From the NCBI GenBank assembly GCA_034696485.1, contig JAQIWT010000020.1, positions 1-60,638 on the forward strand: 60,638 nucleotides of DNA. Direction: 5' to 3'. The notes below the pieces were generated by a model. It worked only from the letters and a program-made list of their open reading frames with translations, made no database searches and was not told where the DNA came from. Origin of the DNA: Isohypsibius dastychi (lineage: Eukaryota > Tardigrada > Eutardigrada > Parachela > Isohypsibiidae). Position 1 is the first letter of the stretch; the number at the start of each line of letters is the position of its first letter. The translations under genes were made by a program, and so were the position numbers. Of the stretch, positions 11,201-21,268 are shown in pieces.

Positions 11201-14200
11201 TATTTTTGCGCTTATCAATAAAGCCACAACTCAATTCGAAATCTTACCGTATTCTTTTTCATAATCAGAGCATCATCCGCTCCAAGTGATCCCAACATGG
11301 CCACTATGACAATGCATAGTCCCGCTCCGCCTGTCCCCGGAAAGCCTGGTCAGCAACAGCAAGGGGGTCAACGCGTCGTTAGCCAGGGGCCTGGCTATGG
11401 CCCAGCGCTTTCTGGTCAACCCCAACAACAGCGCGTGCAGTATAACACCCAACAATCTGGTGGACAACAAACTTATCAATCTCAACAATCCTTTAACAAC
11501 ACTCACGTCGCGAATGGAGACAGCCAGTTCCCCGCTCCTCCAGCACATCTGCAACATCAACAGTCGACCACAGTGCGATCAAGTGGCAATCAAGGGGGTC
11601 AGCAAGTGTCCACATCGAGCATCAACTTTCAGAATTCGTCAAACCAGCAACAAGGATATAATCAGCAGACTTCGATTCAGCAGCAACAAGGTAACCATCA
11701 ACAATTCAGCCAACAGAATTCTGTTCAACAACAACAAGGAAATCAACCACAGCAATGGAATCAACAGGTTCGTGATCTGTCTTTTTAGAGAATGTTTTCA
11801 GTGAATGAGGGAGAATCTGATTTCAGCAAAATTATCAATCGCAGCAATCTCAGAACCAGAAGTCTAATCAGCAGCAACAGCAACGACCTGCAGCTGGTCA
11901 ACCAACCCGTCCTCCACCGACTCAGCAAAGGCCGCAGCAGCAGCAGCAGCTGAATGGCGGAGTTCCACAATCGCCATCCGGAGCTGGAGCTCCTAGCTTC
12001 TTGCAGCAAAAGAAGCATTTTGTGGCGAATCAATCCAATGTGGAATGGAGGAACAAGCCGATGCGGCGAGTCGAGCGGTCAAATAGTTTCGCCATGCAGG
12101 AGCAGGAAATGCGCCAGCAGGTTGATTCCGATGAAGATGGATTCTTACCGGAATTTACCAGCACTGTCCATGACATTGTCGATTTGAAAGAAGGCGAACG
12201 CGCCCATTTCGACTGCTGCTTGGTGCCGCAGGTTGTTGGGGATTCATCACTTAAAGTCACTTGGACCAAGGATGGCGTGCCGATTCAGTCGAGTATATAA
12301 ATCGATGACCTTTTCGAGTTCTCTCTGGATTTATAATTTTCAATTTTCAGGCAACCGGTTTTTGATCCAAGAGAGCTTTGGAAGATTATCTTTGGATATT
12401 CTTGGAGTGCGCCAAGAGGATCAAGGTGTTTACCAAGTGTTTGTTTCTAACAGTGCTGGTGATGCCGCAAGTCAAGGACATCTTAAAGTGTTGGGTAAGT
12501 GAGGAAAAAACAGCCTCCGGATTAATGATTCATTACCTATGTTGTTGTAGCTTCGCGAGCTGCTCCATCAATCGGCGCATCGGGACAATTCGACAGCGCT
12601 TCGCGGTTTATTCCGGAAGATATTCGTCAGGAGAAGAGTACCGAGAGACCGCTGTTCACTGAAGCTCTGGCTGAATCGTTGGTGGTGGAGGAAGGTGAAC
12701 CACTGCGATTACAAGCGACTTTGCAGCCGGCGAATGATTCTCTGATGAAGGCAAGGATATATGTTTTTCTTTACCAATCGTGTTAATGATATTATAAGAT
12801 AATGAATACAAATCTGAGTTGTTGTGAATTGTAATTAAAGTGCTGAATTGTAATTTTAATGAAATTAATAATGCAACTTTTAGATTGTAATTTTCTATGA
12901 AATGTTAGGTTGAATGGACCTTCAACGGCCGTCCTCTTTTGCTGGGATCCCGTTCGGCGACTTTCTATGATTTCGGATTAGTCACCTTGAGCATTCTTGA
13001 TACTCGCTCTGAGGACTCTGGTGTCTACACGTGTATCGCCCGTAATTCTATGGGACAAGCTGAAAGCACTTGCAAGTTGACGTGCCAAAGTGAGCTGATC
13101 ATTACTTGTGTACATAGATCATATTATGCTGATATTGTGAAATATATTTTCAGCTCGCGGAAAAAGTACGATTAAGCCAGCGTTCCAGGAGCCATTGGTG
13201 GCGAACCCGGCAAGCGGCCTGAATGAAGGAGATTATGTTCATTTGGAAACCAGAATCGTACGTTAGAACTCGAAATTTTCCTGCGTATTATATTGAGTGG
13301 TTCTTTCGTGCAGGAACCCCGAAACGACGCGTATGTGGTTGTTGAATGGTATCACAATGGACGGCTTATCCAGACCGGTCAGCGACTCCGTCCACATTAC
13401 GATTTCGGAATCGCCACTCTTGATATTGTTGGTGCTTATCCAGGTACATAGAACACCATATCTCTAAATCTTTTAAAAACCTTCGGCATTGATGCTTTAA
13501 TTTCAGAGGACACTGGTACCTTCATGGTTAAAGCGACCAACAGTTTAGGTTCTGACAGCGTTTCTGTCAACCTGCAAGTTGCCGGCAAGTTACACACCCA
13601 AAACATGTCGATTCTTTTTTCTCATGATTTAATTTCCAGGAAAGCCCGGTTTATTGTTGGAGACCCAGCATCCGGAAGGATTAGCAAAAATCGCCGATCT
13701 GGAATACAAGGACTTTTCCCGTGAATTTACATACAATGACGTCTCGAAACACGAGCCTCGTTTTGCTGAACAGCTCGCCAAGTTACCAGATTTCAACGAA
13801 GGAGAGCGTCTGCGCTTAGAAGCTCAGGTTGAACCACGAGGAGATCCCAACATGAAGGTTGAGTGGTTCTTGAACGGACGCAGTATCAGCAACGGTATTT
13901 CATAAAACCATATATACAATTTCTCATCTTTTGGAACTAAAAAATGGTGTTTTTTAAAAGGTCACCGAACTCGAACTGTCTTTGATTTTGGCTTTGCTTC
14001 TCTCGATGTGATCGACATTCAAGTCCGTGATGCCGGAGAATACGTTATGCGTGCAACTAACACACTGGGAACCGCAGAATCGAAGACTTTCTTGAAAGTT
14101 ATCGGTAAAGGAGGAATCAACTCTGACCCGCAATATGCTGCTAGCTTGGACAAGATTCGCGAACTCGAAGCATATGAAAACGGACCTGGCTATATCCCGG

Positions 14201-15271
14201 ATAATATTCAGGAAGATCGCCCGACGGCGCCTCCTACTTTTGTCGAAGCTCTCCAACCGGTTCCGGAATTGCGAGAAGGCCAGAGTGTTCACCTTGAATG
14301 CTCAGTTACTCCACCCAATGATCCGACTCTGCAAATTGAATGGTTCCTCAATGGACGCCCACTTCACACCGGTATGTTTCAGGGGTTTGCACTTTTTCAT
14401 TTAAAAATTAACAGAAGTTTTTAGGATCACGTTTCCGAACCTTCAACGATTTTGGAGCTATTGGACTCGATATTTTGTCCGTTATTGCGGAAGATTCCGG
14501 AGAGTATACCATCAAAGCGTCGAACGCACTGGGATCAAACACTTCATCTACTTTCATCACCGTCAAAGGTATATTCTTATACTATCTTTAGATTCACGAT
14601 ATTTATATTGTATATTATGTAATTTTATTTCGTTTTATCATATCCAACAATGTTAAAAACTGTTTATTCCAATAGGACGTGCATCGATTATTCTTGAATC
14701 ACAAGCACCAGGTGGCGCTGAGAAGATTCGCGAGCTGGAGGAAATGCTTAACTACAAACCGGAAGTCCACTATGAAGAAGCTGTTCACAATGCCCCGGTG
14801 TTTATCCGACCTTTGACCGGACCATCCGGGAAAGTCAAGGAAGGACAGTCGATGCATATAGAATGCCAAGTTCAACCTATCAACGACCCTTCGCTCAGAA
14901 TTGACTGGTTCCTGAACGGACAGCCTTTGAATACTGGTATAAGCGAAAAACATGCAATGCTCGATCTTGCTTACCGTAATTTTAATACAGGTACCCGATG
15001 TCGCTTCACCCATGATTTGGAATATGTTGCGTTGGATATGAACTACGTGTTCCCTCGTGATGCTGGAGAGTACGCCGTAAAGGTCACCAACTCTACCGGG
15101 TCCGCTGTTTCGGCCACAACTGTGTATTGTTACGGTAAGAATCATTGAGTTAGTTTTAGGGTGTCTTTTCACATGACCGTATTTTTTTCAGCCAAGAAGA
15201 ATATCATCACAGAATCTCAGAATCCGCGAGCGCTCAAAAAGATTCAAGATCTGGAAGCATGGAATTTGTGA
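8244..15271 (+). CDS. short kettin/Sallimus-like muscle protein with Gln-rich N terminus and six Ig domains
   Basis: Likely sarcomeric actin-binding protein of the kettin family. Exons: 8244-8262, 10125-10185, 11269-11767, 11827-12292, 12351-12494, 12551-12750, 12909-13089, 13154-13257, 13314-13443, 13507-13584, 13640-13894, 13961-14371, 14425-14568, 14676-14936, 14991-15134, 15192-15271; 1058 residues. Residues about 45-250 are Gln-rich and low complexity. Ig domains lie near residues 301-396, 430-524, 531-627, 666-760, 803-897 and 938-1033. Each carries the kettin-style WFLNGRP...TG and a D-x-G-E-Y core. Linkers contain LAKIADLE, KIRELE and KKIQDLE. It is far shorter than known kettins and ends soon after the last linker motif. 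The introns after 12750 and 13584 use GC donors. The first two small exons rest only on phase and splice sites; translation could instead start at the in-frame ATG at 11297. Confidence 0.82.
8263..10124 (+). other. first intron of the kettin-like gene (1.86 kb)
   Basis: A long intron in a genome of mostly 50-66 bp introns. It holds no frame that resembles a known protein on either strand. As the first intron of a muscle gene it is a reasonable place for enhancers, but I see no specific site. Confidence 0.45.
10186..11268 (+). other. second intron of the kettin-like gene (1.08 kb)
   Basis: No coding exon recognised. It lies between the short N-terminal exon and the Gln-rich exon and could host an internal promoter for a form starting at the ATG at 11297. 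Confidence 0.4.
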
Positions 15272-15770
15272 ACATCGTTCAAGTGGTCTTCGCAGCTCTT
15301 CTCCTATTTAGCGATTTGGTTTTCTTAAACGCAGTGTTCCCAGTGTGACTTTTTTACTCGTCTGGATATTTTAAATGACACTTATATCTCATTCATATGG
15401 CAAATGCTGGCTGGCTTTTCATAGAAGATACTTTCCTATGTTAATCCTGATGTTTCATTTCGAGTACGCCTTCCGCTGACATATCATTTTGCGTATGCGC
15501 TGACTTGATGAAGTTATATTCGCTGGACCATTAAATATCGATAAACTGTCTTCTTGTCCCAGCTGACGATTCGTTTTGTTAGATCTTCCTGTCTCAAACT
15601 AACCCCCCCCCCCCCCGCCCCCAGCATTTCTGACCTTCGTGCGCCGCTGGAGCCACATCTGATTTTAGCATTTGTTTTCGTTTTCGTCTTGAATGCCGTT
15701 TCTTCGATTATTCGTTCCTCTTCTTGGCCGTCGCTTGCACTCTCAAACACTCTCGAATTCTTCATTAATT
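15272..15770. other. intergenic region with a C-rich tract
   Basis: Holds the 3' region of the kettin-like gene and the promoter of DJ-1. A run of 14 C lies at 15603-15616. The last 78 bp are open in frame with DJ-1. Confidence 0.5.
15693..15770 (+). other. in-frame upstream extension of DJ-1, presequence-like
   Basis: An upstream ATG at 15693 is in frame with DJ-1 and adds 26 residues beginning [18 protein letters not shown]. The segment has Arg residues, Ser/Thr and leucines but no Asp or Glu, as in a mitochondrial targeting peptide. It may be used for a second isoform or may simply be untranslated leader. Confidence 0.4.
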
Positions 15771-17238
15771 ATGGCGGAAAAAAAGGCATTACTGATCTTG
15801 GCTGAAGGTGCGGAAGAAATGGAGACTGTGATCACGGCTGATGTTCTTCGAAGAGCAGGAGTGAGTTTATTCTCACCGGTTTTGTCTTCTTTTTGTTTTT
15901 ATTAATGCGATTACGATCATTTCCAGTTTTGTTTCTAGATGGTAGTTACGATTGCTGGCCTTTCTGGCTCCGATGTTGTGAAATGCAGCAGAGATGTCCT
16001 AATCAAACCAGACAAAAGTCTCCAAGAAGTATCCTCGAACGAGTTCGATGTTGTGATTCTACCAGGTACCGAATTCGTGTCTGTTTTGTCTGTTTTATTG
16101 TTGGTGTCCCTTTTGGGTAGTTTAACGGTTTTTCAAATTAGGTGGGGCCAAAGGAGCAGAGAATCTGTGCTCGGTAAGCAAGTTGACTGCTTTTTTTGTT
16201 CGGCGTGTACATATTATTTTTCTAATGATGTTTTTCGATTCAGGCTAAACTTACTGTTAGGATAAGAAAAAAATTAAATTGAATTATAAATTGAAACACC
16301 TAATGTATAGGAATACTTATGGACACATTTCCCTCCTAATGACTATTAATTACTGCGAAGGCTATAGATGCGTTTATTTGTTAGATCAAAGATGGATCTC
16401 GGGTGGGTTATGAAATGCTTCTGTACAGACACGTGAGATTTCACGGTGACAAAACTATGCACATTTTTTGGTTTTCAAAAATTTTGTTGAAATTTCGCGA
16501 TGCAGTTAACGATCAACCAGTTTCATTGCTATACAAATGGTTTCGGCAAAAGTTCGTCAATCTCTTTGACTAGTCCAAACTTCAAAAATATTGATCTTAC
16601 TATAAGTCAGCGGGATCATTTGAGAAGAATCAACAATATGAAATTGTCTGTTGTCGAAAATCATCAAAATGTGTCTGTAAGTCAGGAATGGATTCATTTT
16701 AACAAACACTAGCTGGGCGGTCGGTGATCGCGTTTTCATTTTTGATCATACTTTTTTCGGTATCAGATCACATTAGTAACTAATATCGTCTTTTACGATT
16801 TATTTTTCCAGAATGACCTTGTGAAAAAAGTACTCCAGCAGCAGCACTCCAGTACAAGGTTTGTGGCGGCTATCTGTGCGGCACCTACTGCTTTGAAAGC
16901 TCACGATATCGCCAAAGGATACGCCATCACTTCACATCCATCTGTCAAAGATCAGCTCACTTCCGGTAGGCTCGTCGTTTAATATTTCGGTTACATTACT
17001 AAGTACTAAGTACGAATATAAAGGATGTGCATTTTGCGTGCAGTAGAAATAACATTTGAATTAACTGTTCGCCTAATTCTCAGATTACAAGTATTCCGAG
17101 GACAGAGTGTGCCGGGATCGGAATCTCATCACCAGCCGCGGACCAGGGACTACTTTTGAATTTGCCTTGGCCATCGTGGAAGCGCTCGTTGGAAAGGAAA
17201 AAGCAGAGAGTTTGAAAAGACCAATGTTGCTGGAATAA
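15771..17238 (+). CDS. PARK7: DJ-1/PARK7 family protein
   Basis: Redox-sensitive protein of the DJ-1/PfpI fold, protecting cells from oxidative stress; deglycase activity has been proposed. Exons: 15771-15860, 15939-16065, 16142-16173, 16812-16965, 17084-17238; 185 residues against 189 in human. The conserved glutamate sits in LAEGAEEME, the nucleophilic cysteine in [12 protein letters not shown], and the core ends with [19 protein letters not shown]. The start at 15771 ([13 protein letters not shown]) matches animal DJ-1; an in-frame ATG 78 bp upstream would add a presequence-like segment. The stop codon lies inside an AATAAA (17234-17239). Confidence 0.96.
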
Positions 17239-17239
17239 A
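17234..17239 (+). terminator. polyadenylation signal overlapping the DJ-1 stop codon
   Basis: AATAAA includes the TAA stop at 17236-17238. If used, the 3' untranslated region would be only tens of bases long. Another AATAAA near 17460 would give a longer one. Confidence 0.4.
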
Positions 17240-17896
17240 TTGATTATTGTTTCACTCGTTTAGAAGTTTGCGCTTTTCAAGTCACGACCCTCTGGTTGAC
17301 GCTTGCTGACAAAAACAGAACAATGTCAACATCCGGTGAATCAGTATGCGGGCGCAGCATACCGAGTAGTGACACTGGTTTGTGTGCCTTTGACAAATCT
17401 CATAAATTGATAAAGTGAACAGTTGTTGGAGAAAACAGTTCTGTACATGGTGAAATTTTAAATAAATAACCAGGACGCACCCTTTTCGCCAATTTTATAT
17501 TTTTGATCAAGACACAATCCACACCCAGTATGGCATTATCTTATAAATATGATTTCAAAAGGAGTGGTTTTTCGGAAATTGTGAGTCTTGTAATACTAAT
17601 TGATAACGATGATGTTACCAACTGATGAAAAATATTTAAAATGAAAATGAGTGATACAATGGCGCCACCCATCTTTGCGTTTTGGCCAATAGACAATCGC
17701 CGCTGAGTGGCGCTGCTGTCGCGATAACAAACGATACAAAATTGAAAATGCAAAGCCACATGAAATTAAAGCGCTGCAAAAGTTGATCTCTGTAATAATT
17801 GTCAGCTTTTCCTGGGTTGTATTTCTAACATTTCGGACTACGCAGTTTATATCTGGACTATTACGGAGAAGTCTTTTGGATTTACTCGCTATTGCA
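17239..17896. other. intergenic region DJ-1 to EFHD
   Basis: 658 bp with no recognised gene on either strand. The final 114 bp stay open in frame with the EFHD start. Confidence 0.45.
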
Positions 17897-19762
17897 ATGG
17901 CGGATGACGAATTGAGCAGGAAGCTGAACCGACGTCTTCAGCTGAACGAAAACGGTAATCCACATCAGGAAGCACCTCAAGATCATCTGCAGCAGCCTTC
18001 ACAAGTTCTACAGCGTAAAACTTCATCGTGTTCATCGACCGGATCAGAAAAGGGAATATCGGATGCAGCTTCGGACGAATTGTCCAAAAAACTCAGTAGA
18101 AGGCAGGACATTAACGATGGCGCTGCTGGAGACTATATTCCTGCGTTCACAACCAAGCTTAATCCTTACACAGAATTCAAGGAGTTCTCTCGCAAACAGA
18201 TCAAGGAATACGAAAAGAAATTCAAAGAGTAAGAACCATTCTCGTTGTTATGGTTATAGACATGGAATGCCAAAAGGTCCTCAGCTTAATGTATTTCAAA
18301 ATGTTTTCTCTCGTAGAATGTCTCGAACAAATTTGGATTACAGTAGGCACCTTCATTTGAAACGCAGGTTGCATTTTGATTCGAAAATTTAATGGACCGT
18401 AAATCGTTTATGTGTAGAACAGGCGTGTGAAAAGGAGCGATTTACGGGGCTGAAATGACATTTTTTGCGGTTTTTTTCAGTTTTGTTTGGTCGTATTATT
18501 TGCAAGGAGAATGAAAAAATTATGAATTGAATTATTACTTTTATTTGATTTGATCTACTCCAGATTTCTTCAATCGTCGGATTTCATTGTTTCTGCGTGG
18601 GAAATGGCCGGACGCGATAAATGTGTAGGCCGTGGAATAGTAAATAGCCCTCTGGTGCAATTGCTGATAATCACACCATGAAATTCGTGTCATAGTGTTT
18701 TCTGACATGTTTACAAGAAATTCTATGTTCTTTATCTCGACTAAGAGAGGTGCGGTGCAGTGAGAAATACAGTCTCTGATCTGTTGACCGTGACTAATTC
18801 CAAGCTTTGAAATCCCAAGATTCTTATTGAAATTATGGTAAAACGGAGATTGAAAGAATAATTTTAAAAGCAGAAATTTAATAATGTTAATCTGATTCTT
18901 TTTTCTTTGATTTTTTTAAAGTTTTGGTTGAGATTGGAGCCACGACTACTGAATTGTAGCTGATGTCTGTCTTCATCAAAGCGTGACGAACGTACTGTCT
19001 GCTACGTAGAACTAAAACGATTCTGTCATTTCAGACACGATATCAACAAGGACCATCATTTGGATATGGAGGAGCTTAAACGCATGATGTCAGATTTTAC
19101 ACCTGAGTATTTTGGCATGAATCTCAAGTATTTTGTATTGTATAGGGAAAGACTCGGTGCCCCACAAACGCACTTGGGTCTCAAACAAATGATCCGTGAA
19201 GTGGACGAAGATCAGGACGGAAAGCTTAATTTTCGTGAGGTATTGAGATCGAGTGGTCTGAATTGCGTTGCCTTTGTTTGCTGTTATGAGTTTCGGCGCA
19301 GTTGTTAAGATTTGTTATTCACCGATTAACTGATGTGATCGTCTTCAAAATATTGACTAATGGTCATTTGTTCTATTTTTAGTTCATGCTGATATTCCGG
19401 AAAGCGGCAGCTGGCGAGTTGAAGGAAGAATCTGGCTTGTCGGTTTTGGCAAATTTGACCGAAATCGACGTTGACCAGACTGGAGTTGTGGGAGCGAAAA
19501 CATTCTTCGAGGCCAAGGTTTGTGTTTCATCCTCATCTCTCTTTGGATTCGATCTAAAATTAACATCCCTAAACAGCGATAATACCATGCATGCGCTTAC
19601 TATCAGCTGACGACAACTTTATTACAGATCGAAAAAATCTCGAAAGGATCAAAGTTTGAAGAAGAAATCCGAGCAGAGCAAGAACAGAATAGGAAAGAGG
19701 CGGAAGAACGGTTGAACAGGCGGAAAGAATTCAAAGAAAAAGCCGCATTCTTCAAAAGCTGA
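17897..19762 (+). CDS. EFHD2: swiprosin (EF-hand domain protein EFHD1/2 family)
   Basis: Calcium-binding, actin-associated adaptor. Exons: 17897-18228, 19035-19088, 19146-19239, 19383-19517, 19628-19762; 249 residues against about 240 in human. Two EF-hand loops are visible, DINKDHHLDMEE and DEDQDGKLNFRE, around the diagnostic ERLGAPQTHLGLK and followed by FMLIFRKAAAGELKEESGL. A charged C-terminal helix ends the protein. The 57 bp intron 19089-19145 is a multiple of three with no stop, so unspliced reading would insert 19 residues in the middle of a conserved block; splicing restores the family sequence. The start was chosen to match the family's MA(T/D)DEL; an in-frame ATG at 17783 exists. 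Intron 1 is 806 bp. Confidence 0.95.
18229..19034 (+). other. first intron of EFHD (806 bp)
   Basis: No coding exon recognised. It is one of the few introns longer than 300 bp in this window. Confidence 0.5.
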
Positions 19763-20169
19763 TGGTTCTGGTCTTTGGTTTATGACAATACTGCTGGAAC
19801 AGTGTTGTCGAAGTCAGATCAAAATTCCTTTTTGTGTGGTCGCTTTTCTTGGTTAACGTTCCCGTTTTATGCTGTTGTCGCGAGTTGCTCATGAGTCAAT
19901 CAACGTTTTTGTGCCAAATTTTTAGATTTGTTCATAAGGTGACCAAATGTATAATCTACAACTGAAACAAGTTCTTTTCTCGGTATTACCGTGTAAAGTT
20001 CTGGATTTATTAGGTACATTAAGACTAGTGAGAACCATGGTAAAGATATGAAAGAATTTCATGGAACATAATCGGCATAGCGGACAAATTATGACGGCAT
20101 CCCGAATTACTGCACAGGGAAGTAAATATCAACAATGTCTCCAAAAATCATTTCCGGTCATTCGAGTTC
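19763..20169. other. convergent 3' region of EFHD and ORMDL
   Basis: No gene seen. TTTATT at 20006-20011 reads AATAAA on the minus strand and lies about 160 bp beyond the ORMDL stop. Confidence 0.45.
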
Positions 20170-20752
20170 TCAATATCGATTAATTCCGAATAATCGAAGC
20201 CGATGGAAGAACGGAAGTTTCGGAATTAGAACAGATAGGAGAGATATGGTGTTGATGACAAAATGAGTGTAGTTGTAGCTCGTATAGAAGCCCGTCATGA
20301 AAAACCTAGAAGAAAATAAAAGTTGCAGAACATCAACGTGAAATAATGGATACATAAGGGCATACATAATAATCGGCAGAATTGTGAAAAATTTCTTAGT
20401 TGTCGTGTATTGGATGCCATCGTCGATTTGTTCCCAAAACGTCAGAGCACGGGAACGACCTTGATCGCTGTCCAGCCAAGGTGTTCCTTTGGTGAAATGG
20501 AACAGCAGAAGACTGAACTACAAACACAATCAACAATTCACTGGCTGCTCCGACGGAGTGATTAGCAAACCGTACGAGATTATGGAGAACATTCGTCAGC
20601 GTCCACACAACTGGTACAGTCAGCGCATCTATGGGAATCGACAAAAGGAAAAGATGGAACATCAGGAGCATCAAACAATATATCGTCCACATTCCTCTGG
20701 TGTTAAGCCAGTCGACATTTGGATTATGTGATGGGGCGCCTTCGGCGAACAT
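20170..20752 (-). CDS. ORMDL: ORMDL family ER membrane protein, regulator of sphingolipid synthesis
   Basis: Multi-pass ER protein that restrains serine palmitoyltransferase in response to ceramide. Minus-strand exons: 20576-20752, 20366-20517, 20170-20305; 154 residues, family length 153. Conserved blocks: NTRGMW, LLSIPIDALTVPVVWTLTN, KGTPWLD, the LTFWEQIDDGIQYT segment, KKFFTILPIIM and the C-terminal LLSVLIPKLP...LFGINRY. The first intron is 58 bp and in phase 0; reading through it gives a false C terminus. It diverges from ARCN1. Confidence 0.96.
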
Positions 20753-21268
20753 GGCTGTTCAGATTCTGAAAATCCTCCACAAATTTCTGTAAAATTACAT
20801 CTCAAAATAAAATCGGAGCGAAGGAACAAAGCGAGCCTAGCACAAACGCATACGAAGGTGATCTGATAGCATATAGCTTACCGCTTTCTGTGTAGAAGCT
20901 TCTTTTCGAATCGGATCAATGGGTAACGTCCTGCTTGCACGGAGGATGTCAACGCCGAAATGGCACACAACCTGTTTGTTCGCAAATTTGTTATTTGAAA
21001 TCGGAAAATCGCAAAACTGGCAGTCAAAACATTACTCAAAAGATGCTTCGGTTACCGTGTGGGGGAACGACTATCTTCTAAGGGGGAGACCTCCGTTTGG
21101 CACCCCGCTTGACGTGTTCAAGCAAAGGTAAAGTGACGTGCCATTTGAATCTGATACCGTGGCACATTTTCTATATTTTGGGCAAAATAGAAGGATACCT
21201 TTGAACATTTATCTGACATCAGAAAGAAGGATTTCGGAGTTGTACCGCAGAAAACATCATCAGGCAAA
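20753..21268. other. divergent promoter region of ORMDL and ARCN1
   Basis: 516 bp between outward-facing starts. Short plus-strand frames here match nothing I know. The two neighbours both act in the ER-Golgi system, so a shared control region is possible but unproven. Confidence 0.45.

Noticed and set aside
19089-19145. A 19-residue insertion in the EF-hand region of EFHD
   Set aside because: It interrupts the invariant MMERLGAPQTHLG and has the 57 bp size and splice ends of an intron.
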